Source: Epiperipatus broadwayi
Taxonomy: Eukaryota > Onychophora > Udeonychophora > Euonychophora > Peripatidae
Reading direction: 5' to 3'
Length of the DNA stretch: 64,000 nucleotides
Assembly: GCA_028023455.1 (NCBI GenBank)
Contig: JAQFVV010000050.1
Coordinates: 1,170,411 to 1,234,410, forward strand
Shown: positions 22,901-34,445 of the stretch, one piece after another
How the letters are laid out: every line of letters starts with the position of its first letter
Position numbering within the stretch: position 1 is the stretch's first letter
Made by a program: the position numbers and the translations under genes
Notes under the pieces: generated by a model
Told to the model about the DNA's origin: nothing
What the model saw: the letters and a program-made list of their open reading frames with translations, nothing else
Database searches by the model: none

Positions 22901-23768
22901 ACACAATGTTCTTATCATATCCAAATTAAATGTTCATTGATATATAATCTGATGATACATAACATCTTTATGTATCATTTTTGTATTATTTTAATTATTT
23001 TTCAAAAGAATAACTAGCTTTATTAGTCTATATCATTTCATATTTGCATGACATTTCATAAATACAATTCTTGATTTTCATCAATTTAACGTTTAGCTGA
23101 ATGGAGAGTCAAATTTCCCATAATTCTGATATTGTAATGATTTACAGATTTTATTTAATTTGTCTAATATCCCAGAAATGCCTGACGACACTACAGTCCT
23201 TATTAATATTGACTTTTGACATTTCTTTTATTATATATTTAACATTTTCTTAATGACAACTAATTGACAATAATTTTTTTCTTTTTTTTCATATATCATA
23301 GCATCAGCTTGGATGCAAACCAGAAACAACCGTCTGCAACCAACTGCTTTCTTGCAAGGTGGCTGTACTAACCTCTCAGCTATCAACACAATTCATCTAA
23401 AATAATAGCAACTCTTTCCAAAAAAGTAGTGCCATCTAGTAGTACAAGCTATAGCTATTAATGGATATTAGAAGGTTTAAGCATTTAAATCTCTATTTAA
23501 TGTGAACTCATCCAATTTCCACAGACTATTTTCTGTCTTATGGCTGTCATCCTTGAATCTGAGATCAATGCACCTAGACCATAGGATCTAATGCCGTTCT
23601 TCACCTTTTTACCAATTTAAACTGAAAATATAATGTTTTCAATCCAAGTTAATGTTCCTATATAGTCAGATACATCTGAATCCAGTTCAGTATCTATAAA
23701 TTTTGGCACTGGTGGGTTTTTTTAGAACCATAGTCACCAACATCTTTTCACTAGGAGTGACATTAAAC
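19991..23768. other. Gene-poor AT-rich DNA
   Basis: Very AT-rich with many homopolymer runs. Open frames (for example a hydrophobic 89-codon frame at 22748-23017) are short, low-complexity and unlike known proteins. The stretch 23290-23700 is less AT-rich and resembles repeat sequence but no family was assigned. Confidence 0.5.
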
Positions 23769-23918
23769 CATTAAAACATCACATGATTTCCATTTGTTAT
23801 CCTTACACAAGCTATTAAAATAATAGCAACAGCTCTATACAGGTTGTATGAAAAATGTTGCTACTATTTTAATAGCTTTTGCAAGGATAAGAAATGACAG
23901 TCATGTGATGTTTTAATG
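23769..23918. mobile_element. Short palindromic element (about 150 bp)
   Basis: Arms of about 65 bp: CATTAAAACATCACATGATT at the left and the complementary AGTCATGTGATGTTTTAATG at the right, both leading to CTATTAAAATAATAGCAACA or its complement, with a short spacer. The outer arms match the outer flank of the AGGC(T/A)AAACTCTCC family (228-271, 19020-19060), so this is probably an internally deleted member. It can fold as one long hairpin. Confidence 0.75.
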
Positions 23919-24683
23919 CTACTAATTTTTCATGAGAATTTGTACTATGTATGACTTTTCTTTTTCAAATCAGTGATTTCTGAATAAATTTCTTTTGTGC
24001 TGTTCTATAGTGATAGTATAACTCCATTTTTTTCTGTTTCTATTATGATTGGTAGTAGTAAGCAGTAATTGATATTAAAATGCATTTTATGTAGGTAATA
24101 TTTCCTTCCTGGATTACATTGCTAATACAAATTTACATAGTTTTTACAGATTGTGTACAAAATTCTTTGATCATAGTATTTTCAAAAGTCTACATCAATA
24201 CCATAGTTCAAAAGAATCAGTACCTATCCTATTCTTAAGTATCCAACTTTCTTGACCATAGAAAATCAAAACTAAATAATTCTTATCTTCATTTTAAAGA
24301 AATAAAAAATTTAAGCTAAACATCATTTCTTCCAATACCTTCAAAATCTGGCTAAAGAGAGAGAAGCAAATCAATCCCCTTTCTTCCCTTTGTTCACAAA
24401 TAACACTGATATTCTGAATGAATTAATAAATAAAAATACCCAATTCCATAGCTGTTTAATAATGTCACAAAAATTTTAATACAACATAGACTAACATCAC
24501 ATTTTATTTTTAGATGAGCCATTCATTAAAATTATAATGCTTAATGATAGATTATAGATTGAATGTTCTACCATATTAGAATTGCAAGAAAATCAAGTCA
24601 TACATCACACATGACTTAATTTAATAAGCTTGTACCATGAATGTTATATAATAAGCATACTATTAACTTACCAAGATTTTCCA

Positions 24684-24745
24684 AATACCCTTATCTTTAG
24701 ACTGGTTTCTAGCTCTAGCTTTCATCAGTGAAGAGCTAGGGTATT
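24684..24745 (-). ncRNA. Hammerhead-like ribozyme motif (copy A)
   Basis: Minus strand: CTGATGA, stem II AGCT-AG-AGCT with an A-A base mismatch, GAAA, CCAGTC, then stem I. Outer stem I is a perfect 8-bp helix (AATACCCT with AGGGTATT); inner stem I has five of six pairs. The tiny stem III (C-G beside A-U) and C at the cleavage base fit type I. The mismatch at the foot of stem II makes activity doubtful. Confidence 0.55.
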
Positions 24746-25137
24746 CAGGCAGAAGATTTAAAAATACCAGGTCAAGCCCCAGAATGTATCTAATAGTTAA
24801 CTATTAAGTAGAAAATCTGAAATTTTCAGACAACCATATGTTTTCACATGCTCATTATATAACATTCATGTTACAAGCTTATTAAATTAAGTCATGTGAG
24901 GTATGATTTGATTTTCTTGCAATTATTGTTTTGCTCTTGAGGCTTTGGCAATTTTATATTGCTAAAGCTATTAATATATGGTGTATCTTAGCTTAGTTCA
25001 GTCACAATATAGCTATTTAAGTCAGATAGCTAGATTTGAAGACATATGGATGTCTGAAAATTTCATATTTTCTACTTAATAGTTAACTATTAGATAAATG
25101 CTGGTGCTTGACCTGATATTTTTAAATCTAATGCCTG

Positions 25138-25198
25138 AATATCCTAGCACCTTACTGATGAAAGCCAGATTAGAAATTAGACTGAGGATAGGGATATT
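25138..25198 (+). ncRNA. Hammerhead-like ribozyme motif (copy B, mutated)
   Basis: CTGATGA and GAAA are kept, and outer stem I pairs perfectly (AATATCC with GGATATT) with five inner pairs, but stem II (AGCCAGATTA) no longer pairs and GUC has become GAC at the cleavage triplet. It is a relic of the same unit as copy A. Confidence 0.5.
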
Positions 25199-25373
25199 TG
25201 GAAAAGCTTGTTAAGAGCTATTAGGATGCTCATTATATAATATCCTATATCAGAAATAAGATATCCGAATTTAGTAAAGATTCTGTAAGTTAATTTCATC
25301 CTTAAAACGCTTTTTATTCTTGTTCATGCTGAATCCATATTATCATTTTGCAATCATTCATTAATTGATTTAT

Positions 25374-26406
25374 CTGATATCCAGGGCCAGATTTCGATGA
25401 AAAGAGGCCCTACGCTATTCCACTTATGAGGCCCTTTCACCTCCCATTTTTAAGTTTGTAAATTACATGAGAGATAATAAAATACATCATTACTGTAATA
25501 TATATTATTATGTTAAATGAAACATGTTGTTATTGGTACTAATCTTTGTAAAAAATGTGACACGGATAATAAATAAAAAAAAGTCGAGAACACTTATTTG
25601 GACATTTATTCTCAGCGCCATATATAGTACTTGTAACAATAACTAATCAAACATAACACACAACATTTACAAAGAAACAAAATTCAAATAATAAAAATCT
25701 TTGACTCCGAAAATAAAATACACAATAAAAATTATCATATTTTCTATCAAATTAAATTAAATATATTCAATACATTGAAGATTAAACCAAATTCAATTCA
25801 GATAAATTTATTTCATAATAATTCGCATTTAAAGTTTAAATATGAATTATTATGAATTTTAAGTCTTAAACTAAACCAAAAATGGAACTTTATTCAAACA
25901 AAATCCAGATCACAAAAAAGAAAATATCAAATTGTATATCATACTAAATTTTATGATAATAGTTATTTTATTTAAGAACTGATTCAATCCAAGTATATAT
26001 TTAAAACGAAATAGTAGAGTAGAAGAAGTTATTTCTAAACTTTTTCACACAGAATTCTTCTATAAGTTCATCAAAATCTATTTTTCTGAAGGTCTCATTT
26101 TCGATGAACAAAATACTCAATGAAGACAACCTCGTCTTGGTCATTGTGCTTCTTAATTGATTTTTGATATTTTTAAGTCTTGAAAATGACCTTTCTCCAG
26201 TACAATTAGTGACTATTAAACTGAGAAACAGCCGTAAGATTGATTCCACATTGGGGAAGGCCACTTGAATATTTTCTTTGTGTTCACTGTTTTTAGAATA
26301 GTGTAATTTTAATTTTGCTAACAATTTGAATGTAGGCCCCTCTTGATCTTGAGGCACTAGGCTGAAGCTTAGTTAGCCTATAGGAAAATCTGGCCCTGCT
26401 GATATC
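25374..26406 (-). mobile_element. Internally deleted hAT transposon with 8-bp target duplication
   Basis: Element body 25382-26398 (1,017 bp). It starts CAGGGCCAGATTT and ends AAATCTGGCCCTG, a 13-bp perfect inverted terminus typical of hAT elements. CTGATATC flanks both sides (25374-25381 and 26399-26406), a perfect 8-bp target-site duplication, which is diagnostic for hAT. Only the C-terminal part of the transposase remains, so it could move only with a transposase supplied elsewhere. Confidence 0.92.
26001..26357 (-). pseudogene. hAT transposase, C-terminal dimerisation domain only
   Basis: 118 open codons ending at TAA-equivalent position 26001, beginning just inside the right terminus without an ATG. 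The segment FPNVESILRLFLSLIVTNCT followed by GERSFSRLKNIKNQLRSTMT and TRLSSLSIL is the hAT-family dimerisation signature (small residues, ERSFS, LK.IK..LR..M...RL..L). The catalytic Asp/Asp/Glu core and the BED-type zinc finger are missing. The frame itself carries no internal stop, so the deletion derivative is not very old. In orientation the product reads leftward, followed by about 600 bp of untranslated 3' sequence to the left terminus. Confidence 0.88.
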
Positions 26407-27660
26407 ATTGTAAAGTACAATACAACTCAACCAAAACAGATCATAACCTGGAAACATAAATGCACATTAAGTGAGTTGTATATATGTGCATACACGTACA
26501 CACAGCAATAATATATAAACATGTCATCACATGAATATATATGTTTGTATGTGCACACATTATATATATACACTAGTTGTTGATTTTAAATTAACGTGGA
26601 GAAAGATTACATTCTACATTATATAAGTAAGTTAGCCAAGCAAATTGAAATTCATTATTAAATGGTCTTAATGCGTAATTACAAATCGCTTTTAGAAGCG
26701 TGCCACATCTCACGTGAGATGTCAAAGCAGTTTAACCCTTAATGACATTAGCAATTAAGTAAAACTAATACCTCAAGGTATTTTGAAGAAATGTTTCACA
26801 AACTCTGCGAATTTCCACTAACTAAATATATTGCAAAAATATTTTCACATAAAATTCTTAAATTCTGAACGACAGTTGCACACACATTCCTATAATATTA
26901 TTAACAATGAATATGTCAATTAACTTACTGTGAGAACGTTTATCTTACTTAAAATAATTTATAATTTTTATATAGAATTTAAATCTCTTCTATGATATTT
27001 TTATTTAAATGAAAAGTTGTAAAGTCAAAATTGTAATTTAATATAACTGGCTACCTGTGGTCAGTTTATTCAACCTCTGAGTAAATGATCTGCGAAAAGC
27101 AAGTTTATTGACTATAAAAAATCTGATACATAACGTTGTGATCGAGTAATAATTATTAAAAAAAAAAACACTTCGAACTTCATAAAACTTGTTATAAATT
27201 ATCTAGTTATATTTTTCTTAGTACTGTCTTACTCCTAACGATTAAACTTGCAAATGAATCTAGAAAAGAATCTTGAGGTGAAATAAATAAGCCCTATGTT
27301 GTAAATATCATTTAGGTATGTTAAGTAATAATTGCGCTTACTTTTTTAAAAAAAGAGTGAAATTTTCTCCAATATTATTAAGCGAGTTTGATTAATAACT
27401 GATGAATTAGTAAAACAAAATAATTAAAGACAATTATAAAACATTTTATCATTTATCATTGCGATGATTATTATTATCTTTTATTTAAAATTGAGGATTA
27501 TTTTAAAATAATAAGCAATCTATTCCTATTTAATGTTAGAGTCTTAGTAACGTTGCATAAATATATACTTCAATGTCACAAGTTTTAATCAGACCTACAA
27601 ACAAATATTATACTAATTTTTATTGTTATTATTCGTTTTTATCACATATTTAATATTGTA
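26407..27660. other. AT-rich DNA without genes
   Basis: Contains a purine/pyrimidine-alternating stretch (about 26480-26575) rich in (TA), GTGCATACACGTACAC and related palindromic words, liable to form cruciform or Z-like structures. A tight GCGTGCCACATCTCACGTGAGATG inverted segment (quoted words GCCACATCTC and GAGATG) lies near 26700. Nothing coding. Confidence 0.5.
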
Positions 27661-27671
27661 TAATAAAGTAA

Positions 27672-28058
27672 TTGTTTTCAAAGGATAAAACTTTATTTAC
27701 AAATAAAAATTGTATCATTTACAAATGGACATGTGGGTGTGGCCGTGGATATATAGGGGAATCGAGGTGCACATTGGAAAAAAGAACAAAGGAACACTTA
27801 TTGTTATTTAAAAAGGTTCAAAATACAAAACAAAATTTTAAAAATAATGATAATTTATCAGCTTCTGTCTTTTATGACCATAATAAATCATGTATATATG
27901 GTTTCAATTTTAATTATAACAACGTAAAAATATTGGAAACTGAAAGAAATAATAATAAAAGGAAAATTAAAGAAGCGATGTTGATATGTAAATACAAGCA
28001 ACATTTGGTTAATAGGCAAGCAGCAAACATTAAGATCACAGAATTATGGGAAAGTTGA
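27672..28058 (+). pseudogene. Penelope-like element GIY-YIG endonuclease fragment
   Basis: 129 open codons, entered without an ATG, ending in TGA. IIYKWTCGCGRGYIGESRCT then LEKRTKEH is the GIY-YIG nuclease core as found in Penelope-like elements: the IY and YIG motifs, a CXC cysteine pair, and the catalytic Arg, followed by His and later an ETER helix (KILETERNNNKRKIKEAMLI) with the catalytic Glu. LVNRQA near the end is also typical. The reverse transcriptase that should precede it is absent or unrecognisable, so this is a 5'-truncated copy. It would nick DNA for target-primed insertion. Confidence 0.85.
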
Positions 28059-29624
28059 CATCATAGAATTATGGGAAAGCTGACATTTCAAACGTAATAG
28101 TTGACAAAGCTACAAGTTATTTGAAAGCACTCCTAAGTGATGGTTATACATATATTTTTATAAGATTTTAAATACTGTATTTTTAAATATTTATTTATAA
28201 ATTTGCATACATTATTTTGAAGAAATACAGACATCGATTTATAATATATATATAGCTAGGGCTTATTTACTTGTTGCATTATGATGGGTTAATAGGCCAT
28301 TTCATAGAAAAGGAAACTGGCCACAGCTTTGTTACCTCCTCTGCCAACATTCTACCGAGTGCAACAATGCCAAGTAAAAAAGTAAAGAAGCATGGTAAAT
28401 TTTTAAAGACAATTATGCCATTAATGAGAGGAAATCCTGTTTTCCCCTTTCCAAGAAATGTTCTACTAATCCATCATAATGCAACATGTAAATTAGCACA
28501 AGCAATATATATATTTGCCTCTCCCCACTACAACTATTGCTACATCTATGACTGGCACCAGTCGAAAGCTAGCTAAGTGTATTAAGTTCAACTATTCATT
28601 AAAGCTGTGCTCTGTACATTTTTGTGTATATTTATATTGTTACAGTATTTGTGGCTTATATTATCTTTATTATATTTTAAAATGATTGTTGTTTTATTGG
28701 TGGCCAGTATATTAATGGTACCTGATGTCCAAGAGCACTGATAATAATCAGAATAGATATGATAATCACAGCTATTTTGATATTTAAGGATGTACACAGG
28801 AATAACCAGAATTTTGTAATAATAAATTATGTATTTACTTTTAAATGTTACAAACTAAATTCGCTTCAGAATTCAATGCATTTAATGCAATGCACAGTTG
28901 AAATATGTTTTTCATTTTTCAAAGCAATGTGGAACTCTTGCAAAATTTTGCTTTTTAGTGCTTGAATCATTTATTTCTTCACCACTTCTAAGTCTGCAAA
29001 AAAATATTGGAAGCATTTTTTATTGAAAAAAAAAAAACAAACAAAAACTTGCACAGAGTGAGATCAGGTAAATATGCCTGATTACTAAACTGGGTCATGC
29101 AAAATTAAATTAAAAATTTGTGCATATGTGCATTGCCATAATAAAGCTTGCATTTCACATTTAGTCAACAATTGATAGCTTTTGTTTTACTGCATCATGC
29201 AAACATTTTATAACTTGTAGTTATACATATGATCACTGGATTCTGAGTCAACAATGCTTTTTATATCCAAAAAAAGCTCAGCATCACCTTGAATATTGAA
29301 CTTCATTTACAATGCTTTATGGAATATGGTGAATTTGACAGTTTAATTAAACCACTCATAAACTTGTTTTCCCAGAGCAGCCTGCTTGTGAGCTGTTTCA
29401 TGCATTGTATCCATTTACCCTGCCATTTACCTTAACAAAAAACTGAATTTCACATCTTTTCAGTCATTACAAAATTTTCCAAATAAGTAAGATAATATTT
29501 AGCAAAAACATTTACTATGCCTTAATACAACTTCTCTTGAAGACTAAATTTGGCAAAATGGTTTGATGTGATATAGTTACTTCTTTATCAAACTCAGGAA
29601 TCCAAGCCAATATGTCTAAAAAAA
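28059..29624. other. Intergenic, no supported gene
   Basis: A 101-codon plus-strand frame at 28271-28576 starts with an ATG-less TTG-type entry and contains a slightly protein-like stretch (RGNPVFPFPRNVLLIHHNAT), vaguely like a transposase DDE segment, but there is not enough to assign it. The downstream part is AT-rich with no structure noticed. Confidence 0.35.
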
Positions 29625-30065
29625 CCTGTTAATCACCTTATCTTCACTTTCCTTTACCCATTCTAAGTGTTCCCATATTCTTTTCTATTCCACTCTATCC
29701 CATTTCCACAACATCATCTTTGTTCATTCTGTGGCCTTTGTATCTAGACCATTTCTTATCTTTTTCCAACCCGACCATGAAGACAAATAACACACTTTCT
29801 GTATAATCATTTAGTCTATATTTATTCTCCCACAACTCCATTATTTGTACTCTTTCTGCTATAAGCATTTACATTGTATTAATAAATGCCTAATATTTTC
29901 CAAGTTTTCTTTACATAACATGCAAACTTAATCACTCCCATTTCTCCATTTATGTGTATATTCCTTTGTTTCTAATGTTCCTACTCAAGACATAAACAGT
30001 AAACTACTTTTCCTGCTATTATCATAAATTAACTCGCATTCAATATTCTATTTATTTCTATATAC
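29625..30065 (-). pseudogene. Non-LTR retrotransposon 3' end relic (CCHC-like motif), copy 1
   Basis: Homologous by eye to 54115-54540. On the minus strand near 29880-29950 the text reads CMLCKENLENIRHLL, a C-x2-C-...-H motif like that at the C-terminus of many non-LTR (LINE) ORF2 proteins (CXXC....E...HLL..C). Further blocks (pyrimidine-rich CTATTCCACTCTATCCCATT on the plus strand) are shared with copy 2. Multiple stops and frame breaks; inactive. Confidence 0.6.
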
Positions 30066-31714
30066 ATATTTAAGATCTTTTTACTCTCCACGCTAGTTCT
30101 CCATATTTCTAGCTCCCTATTTTTTTTTTTGTAATATATGTATCGTGTTGCAAGATTTCTGTAAAAGACATCTAATAGCAGAAATATGCATTATAGAGTG
30201 TTTGCTTTCCAGAGAATGATTCCAGTTATTTTGGGGTACTTTTTCATAAGATTACATTTATAATTATTTTTAGTACTTATACAAGCATGCAGATGAAATA
30301 TTGATTGTTTTATATTATTATTCTTTAAGTTTTGAATTGGCTAGATAAGGATTAGCCTAAGTTTTATATTGTGTCTCTCTTTCAAATCAAATCAAAAAGT
30401 ATGACTGCTGACTGTTAATATTTGTTGTTGGTGATCCTATCCTTTTTGACACATTATTATTTATAATGGATTCTGTTGATTTTGTTCATTTTCTAAAATC
30501 ATTAAAAAAAATGAATGTTTCTGCAGAGGACTATTGTTTTTGCTTTTTAGAATGCTGATTTTCACCATCCCACGCAGACCATATTGTCCATATCATGCCA
30601 ATAGATGCAATGACATTATCATTTTTAATTTGATCAGAATGTACTATAAAAATAGAAGACATCAATAGCATTACCATAATTTTTATATGTTTCCTTATAT
30701 ATTTACAAAAGCAATTTTTTTTCATCTTACTTTGTAACTATTTTATCTGAATTTGAATAATCAATAGATATTTTGTGGTATTTGCTTAAGTTTTGAATCA
30801 TTATCTTTCTGTATCATGGACAAAAAGTAGTTTCATGTTAGCATTATTTAAGTAGTGTGCCATTTGGTGTTCATTGTTTGTCCTAATTTAGATCATCCAA
30901 ATCTATAATAATCTAAGCAAGGAAAGAAAATGAAAAATAATATGTCCTTTTTAGACAAAAATAGAAAAGATCTGTAATTGGTATGAAACTGAATTTTATA
31001 AACTGTATAGAAGTTAACATGTCATATGTAGATAACAGTGTAAGTGAATTGGCTTGGGCTCAAACCTTAGAATTTTTGGTATTTAAAAACCTACTAACCA
31101 GAATAGCATAAAGGAGTAAAGATGTGTGTTAGATGTATAAGTGTATTAATTCCAGTTTTGAATCCTTATTCTCATACACAAAAGCAAAGCAAAAATCAAA
31201 ATTAAATGATGTTTATTTTAGAAATGTAGTGTCTAATATTCATTAGTAATTTAATCTTATAGTAGAAGGTGCTAAAGTAGAGTGAATAAAACTGCTTTTG
31301 AAAATAAAAATAAAGATTATGAAACTAAGGAGGTCATGTGATATTAAACCTTAATGGTGAAGTAATACATATTATTTTATTCTAATCTGGAGACATATAA
31401 TGTAAATATGAGTAAACAATGGACATTAGATAATATAAAGTGATAAATGCAACATCTTCATACTGTTTCTTGCTATGCTTTCAACAATAAAGACTTAGAA
31501 AGCAGAAACTCATACATTTTGTAGCCAACTATTACCCCCTTGTAATAACCAAATTTATATTTTGAAATTAAAACTCTGAAAATGTCATACCTGTGTAATA
31601 AGATGAGTTAGCCTGAATTTAAAACCTTAGAATTTCTTATAATTTAAGGATATTATTTTAAAGAATATAAAGAGTAAAATATGAATGTTAATTGCATAAA
31701 TACATTACTTTTAG
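30066..31714. other. AT-rich DNA without genes
   Basis: Nothing coding is supported. Two diverged halves near 31060-31260 and 31600-31740 share the words TTAAAACCTTAGAATTT and CATAAA...GTATTAATTCCAGTTT, indicating an old duplication of about 100-150 bp. Confidence 0.4.
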
Positions 31715-31775
31715 TTTCAAATTCTAGTCTTGACTGATAAAGGCAATCACCAGAAACTAATCTAGGATGTGCATA
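31715..31775 (+). repeat. Degenerate hammerhead-like core (copy F)
   Basis: CTGATAAAGGCAATCACC followed by AGAAACTAATCTAGG aligns with the core at 18868-18900 (CTGACGAAGGCCACAAGCC, AGAAACTAATCTGG). The conserved G of CUGANGA is lost and stem I does not pair well, so this is a relic only. Confidence 0.4.
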
Positions 31776-32369
31776 AAATAACACCACACCATCTAGTGGG
31801 CATTCTACATATGCCATCTAGTGGACATTTACTATTTACGCTTGCAGTAAATGAATAGAGTATAATAAAAATAAACTATAGAATATAAATAATATATTTT
31901 GCACCACGATTTTCTTTTTCTATCTGTAATGTTTTTCAAAAAAAAATTTTTTTCTTGATTAAAAAATAGTAATGTGATTTTCTAAATACTCAATTTTAAA
32001 ATCATAATAGATTTGATTATATTCTTCCTCTTCAGGCTGCCACGTTCTGAAGATTCATCACTCTTTAATGACATCTACTCTAGTATGATTAACTTTCCCT
32101 CGAATTTAACTAAAGATTAAAAAATATATATAGTATAAAAAATAACAGAAAATGATTTATTTTTCAAATAAACCAATTTTTCAAAAATCTTTTTTCCTCT
32201 ATTTAAATCCTATTTTTTATCTTTTTCTCTTTTCCTAAATATAAAAACAATATAATTTTTCTTTCAACATAACATTTACCCTCATTATATACTTTTGATA
32301 ATTTCATTATACTTCAGTTATATACATTTCACAATTTCATTTGATATGTGCATTTTCTCAAACTACTTT

Positions 32370-33565
32370 ATACTTTATTTAGGGTTTGAACTTAGACTTT
32401 CACACGACCCTCAATTATCCACGCTATCTCATACTGCTGACACCCTTGATCACACACATGTCGAAAAGATATACAATTACCAATATACGTATTTCATATT
32501 AAACCAACACTCGTCAATTGGTCCAGATTATTATCTCCACACATATATACAATCAATGCTCAGCTTATATTAAGATAGCCAATCTTCATACTTTAATGGA
32601 AGGCTTCAATCCATTCCACCCTACAACTCTTCAACCATCTATTTCATTAAAAATCTGATGATAGAATGTTGAAAGTCCACATTGGCACCAACCTTCTCAT
32701 CCTTCCCATGTTGACCAAAAGTCACTCTAACCCCTCACGTACAGGACATTATCCATTTAATACATATATGAGGGATGGGAAGACTTTACAGCACTACATT
32801 TTAATATGTGATTTTTTTCTACAGTACAGGCTTTATCATACCTGCACTTCAATATGTTATATATAGGGGTTTGAACTCAGACTTTCACATGATCCCAACT
32901 ATCCATGCTATCTCATACTGCTGACACATTTGATCACATACATGTCAAAAAGATAAACAATCACCAATATATGTATTTTATGCTAAATCTGCACTTGTCT
33001 GTTGGTTCATATTATCATGTCCACACATATATACAATCAATGATCAGATTATATTAAGATAGCCAATCTTCATACTTCAATGGACAGGCTTCAATCCACT
33101 CCACCCACAACTCTTCAGCCATTCATTTTATTGAAAATCTGATGATGGAAATGCTCAAAACCACATCGGTTCCAACCTTCTCATCCTACCCATGTTGACC
33201 ATGGGTCACTCTAAACCCTCATGTACAGAACATAATCCATTGTGGGTTTTGAGCATTGTATCATCACATTTTCAATGAAATGAATTGCTGAAGAGCTGTG
33301 GGGTGGAATGGATTGAAGCCTGTCCAATAAAGTATGAAGGTTGGCTATCTTAATGTGTGGAGATGATAATCTGGACCAACTGACAAGTGATTCTTTAGCA
33401 TGAAATACAAATGTGGTTGTTTATCTTTTTACATGTGTGTGATCAACTGTGTCAGCAGTATGAGATAGCATAGATAGATGAGGGTCATGTAAAAGTCTGA
33501 GTTCAAACCCCTCTATATTACATACTGAGGTGCAGGTATAAAAAAGCCTGTACTGAAGAAAGAAA
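32370..33565. repeat. Two direct and one inverted copy of a 370-bp repeat
   Basis: Unit 1 (about 32378-32760) and unit 2 (about 32822-33240) are direct copies sharing GCTATCTCATACTGCTGACA, ACACATATATACAATCAATG and TTGAAAATCTGATGAT-type blocks. Unit 3 (about 33245-33560) is unit 2 inverted, with only a few tens of bases between, so units 2 and 3 can fold into a hairpin with arms of about 310 bp. Related single copies lie at 40185-40560 and 40640-40780. The repeat edge motif, GGGGTTTGAACTCAGACTTT, reads like a tRNA-style B box (GGTTTGAACTC), hinting at a tRNA-derived SINE. Confidence 0.7.
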
Positions 33566-33934
33566 TTCATATTTTATACTTTATTATAGTAATAAATCTG
33601 TGCAGTCATTATCATCCTAGTTTAGAGCCATTTATTTTGAGTTTAATTAATAAATAGATGCCAAATGCTATAATGCTATAAAACCACCATTTCCATCCAG
33701 TTTCTGGATTTTGATTTTATCAGTGAAGACTACGATTCAAAGCTGAAACTAATATACTTATATAATTGTAAGCTATCATTTAATACTTACACTATTTAAA
33801 CAAAGGGTATGATAGTAAAAAAAAAACGTGATTTCGTTCTTGGATTACTCTGTAATTTATGTCTGACATCCACACATATATTTTAAATTAATTAACTAAC
33901 ACACATATATTTTAAATCAACTCTAAATGTAAAC
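33566..33934. other. AT-rich spacer
   Basis: No gene. About 33690-33770 contains CCAGTTTCTGGATT and a GATTCAAAGCTGAAACTAAT block that recurs loosely at 42370-42410. An (AC)n-like stretch lies at 33930-33950. Confidence 0.4.
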
Positions 33935-34445
33935 ACACACACATATAATGGAATCACAATTGCTCCAGTTAAAAGTGATAAATGTAATAGTATGGGATAT
34001 AACTATATTATTATACTTCATCCTCATAAACAAATCATAATGAATCAAGTCTCTTGTTTTAGACATCAAATGTAATGGAATGACTATCAACAGTCCTTAA
34101 TTAATCATGTCTGCACGTTGATGGTGCCAAATGTAATAGAATGTATTTATCATCCAATTTAAATAATATAAACATAGCACATCATACACAACATATACTG
34201 AGAAAAGAATGCCCAAAATGTTGATAAGTCGTTCCATTATATTTGATTATATTATATTTAATATATTATATTTGAGGATAGAGAATAATAATATAGTTAT
34301 ATCCTGTATTATAACATTTATCACTTTCAACTGGAGCGATCGTGGTTCCATTACATTTGGCATGCCATCTTAGAAGCACGGTTAATTGATGAGTGTTGAT
34401 GACAAATAATCTATTACATTGGTTATCAACTAGGGCTTGAAAAAC
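33935..34445. repeat. Inverted repeat built of hairpin cassettes (CCAAATGTAATGGAA)
   Basis: 33942-34025 is the reverse complement of 34271-34358 (TTGCTCCAGTTAAAAGTGAT versus ATCACTTTCAACTGGAGCGA). CAAATGTAATGGAA/CAAATGTAATAGAA and their complements recur at 34067, 34127, 34350 and 39870, separating cassettes of about 58 bp; one cassette starts CTATCAACAGTCC and ends ACGTTGATGG, which can pair with itself. 39793-39943 is a further inverted copy. The design suggests a foldback or miniature element family. Confidence 0.65.

Larger units (their letters stand above)
24541..25260. repeat. Inverted pair of hammerhead-repeat units
   Basis: Two copies of one unit face away from each other. Inverted pairs: 24582-24660 with 24850-24930 (AATTAAGTCATGTG block and TTGCAAGAAAATCAAG block) and 24684-24840 with 25045-25200 (hammerhead core plus TACTTAATAGTTAACTATTA block). 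The internal unit text (GATTTGAAGACATATGGATG, TCTGAAAATTTC, AGCTATTTAAGTCAGATAGC) also appears, diverged, between the tandem ribozymes at 62780-62940 on the minus strand, so these are one family. Confidence 0.75.

Noticed and set aside
22748-23017. Hydrophobic 89-codon frame resembling a membrane protein
   Set aside because: Starts and ends in AT-rich DNA, hydrophobicity follows from T-rich codons, and no copy or family is recognisable.
28271-28576. 101-codon frame with a possible DDE-transposase-like stretch
   Set aside because: Only one short segment is suggestive and no catalytic acidic triad or termini were found.
33700-33760. CAGTGAAGACTACGATTCAAAG with GCTGAAACTAAT, loosely hammerhead-like and shared with about 42370
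   Set aside because: CUGANGA is absent and the similarity to ribozyme cores may be chance; left as an unassigned repeat.
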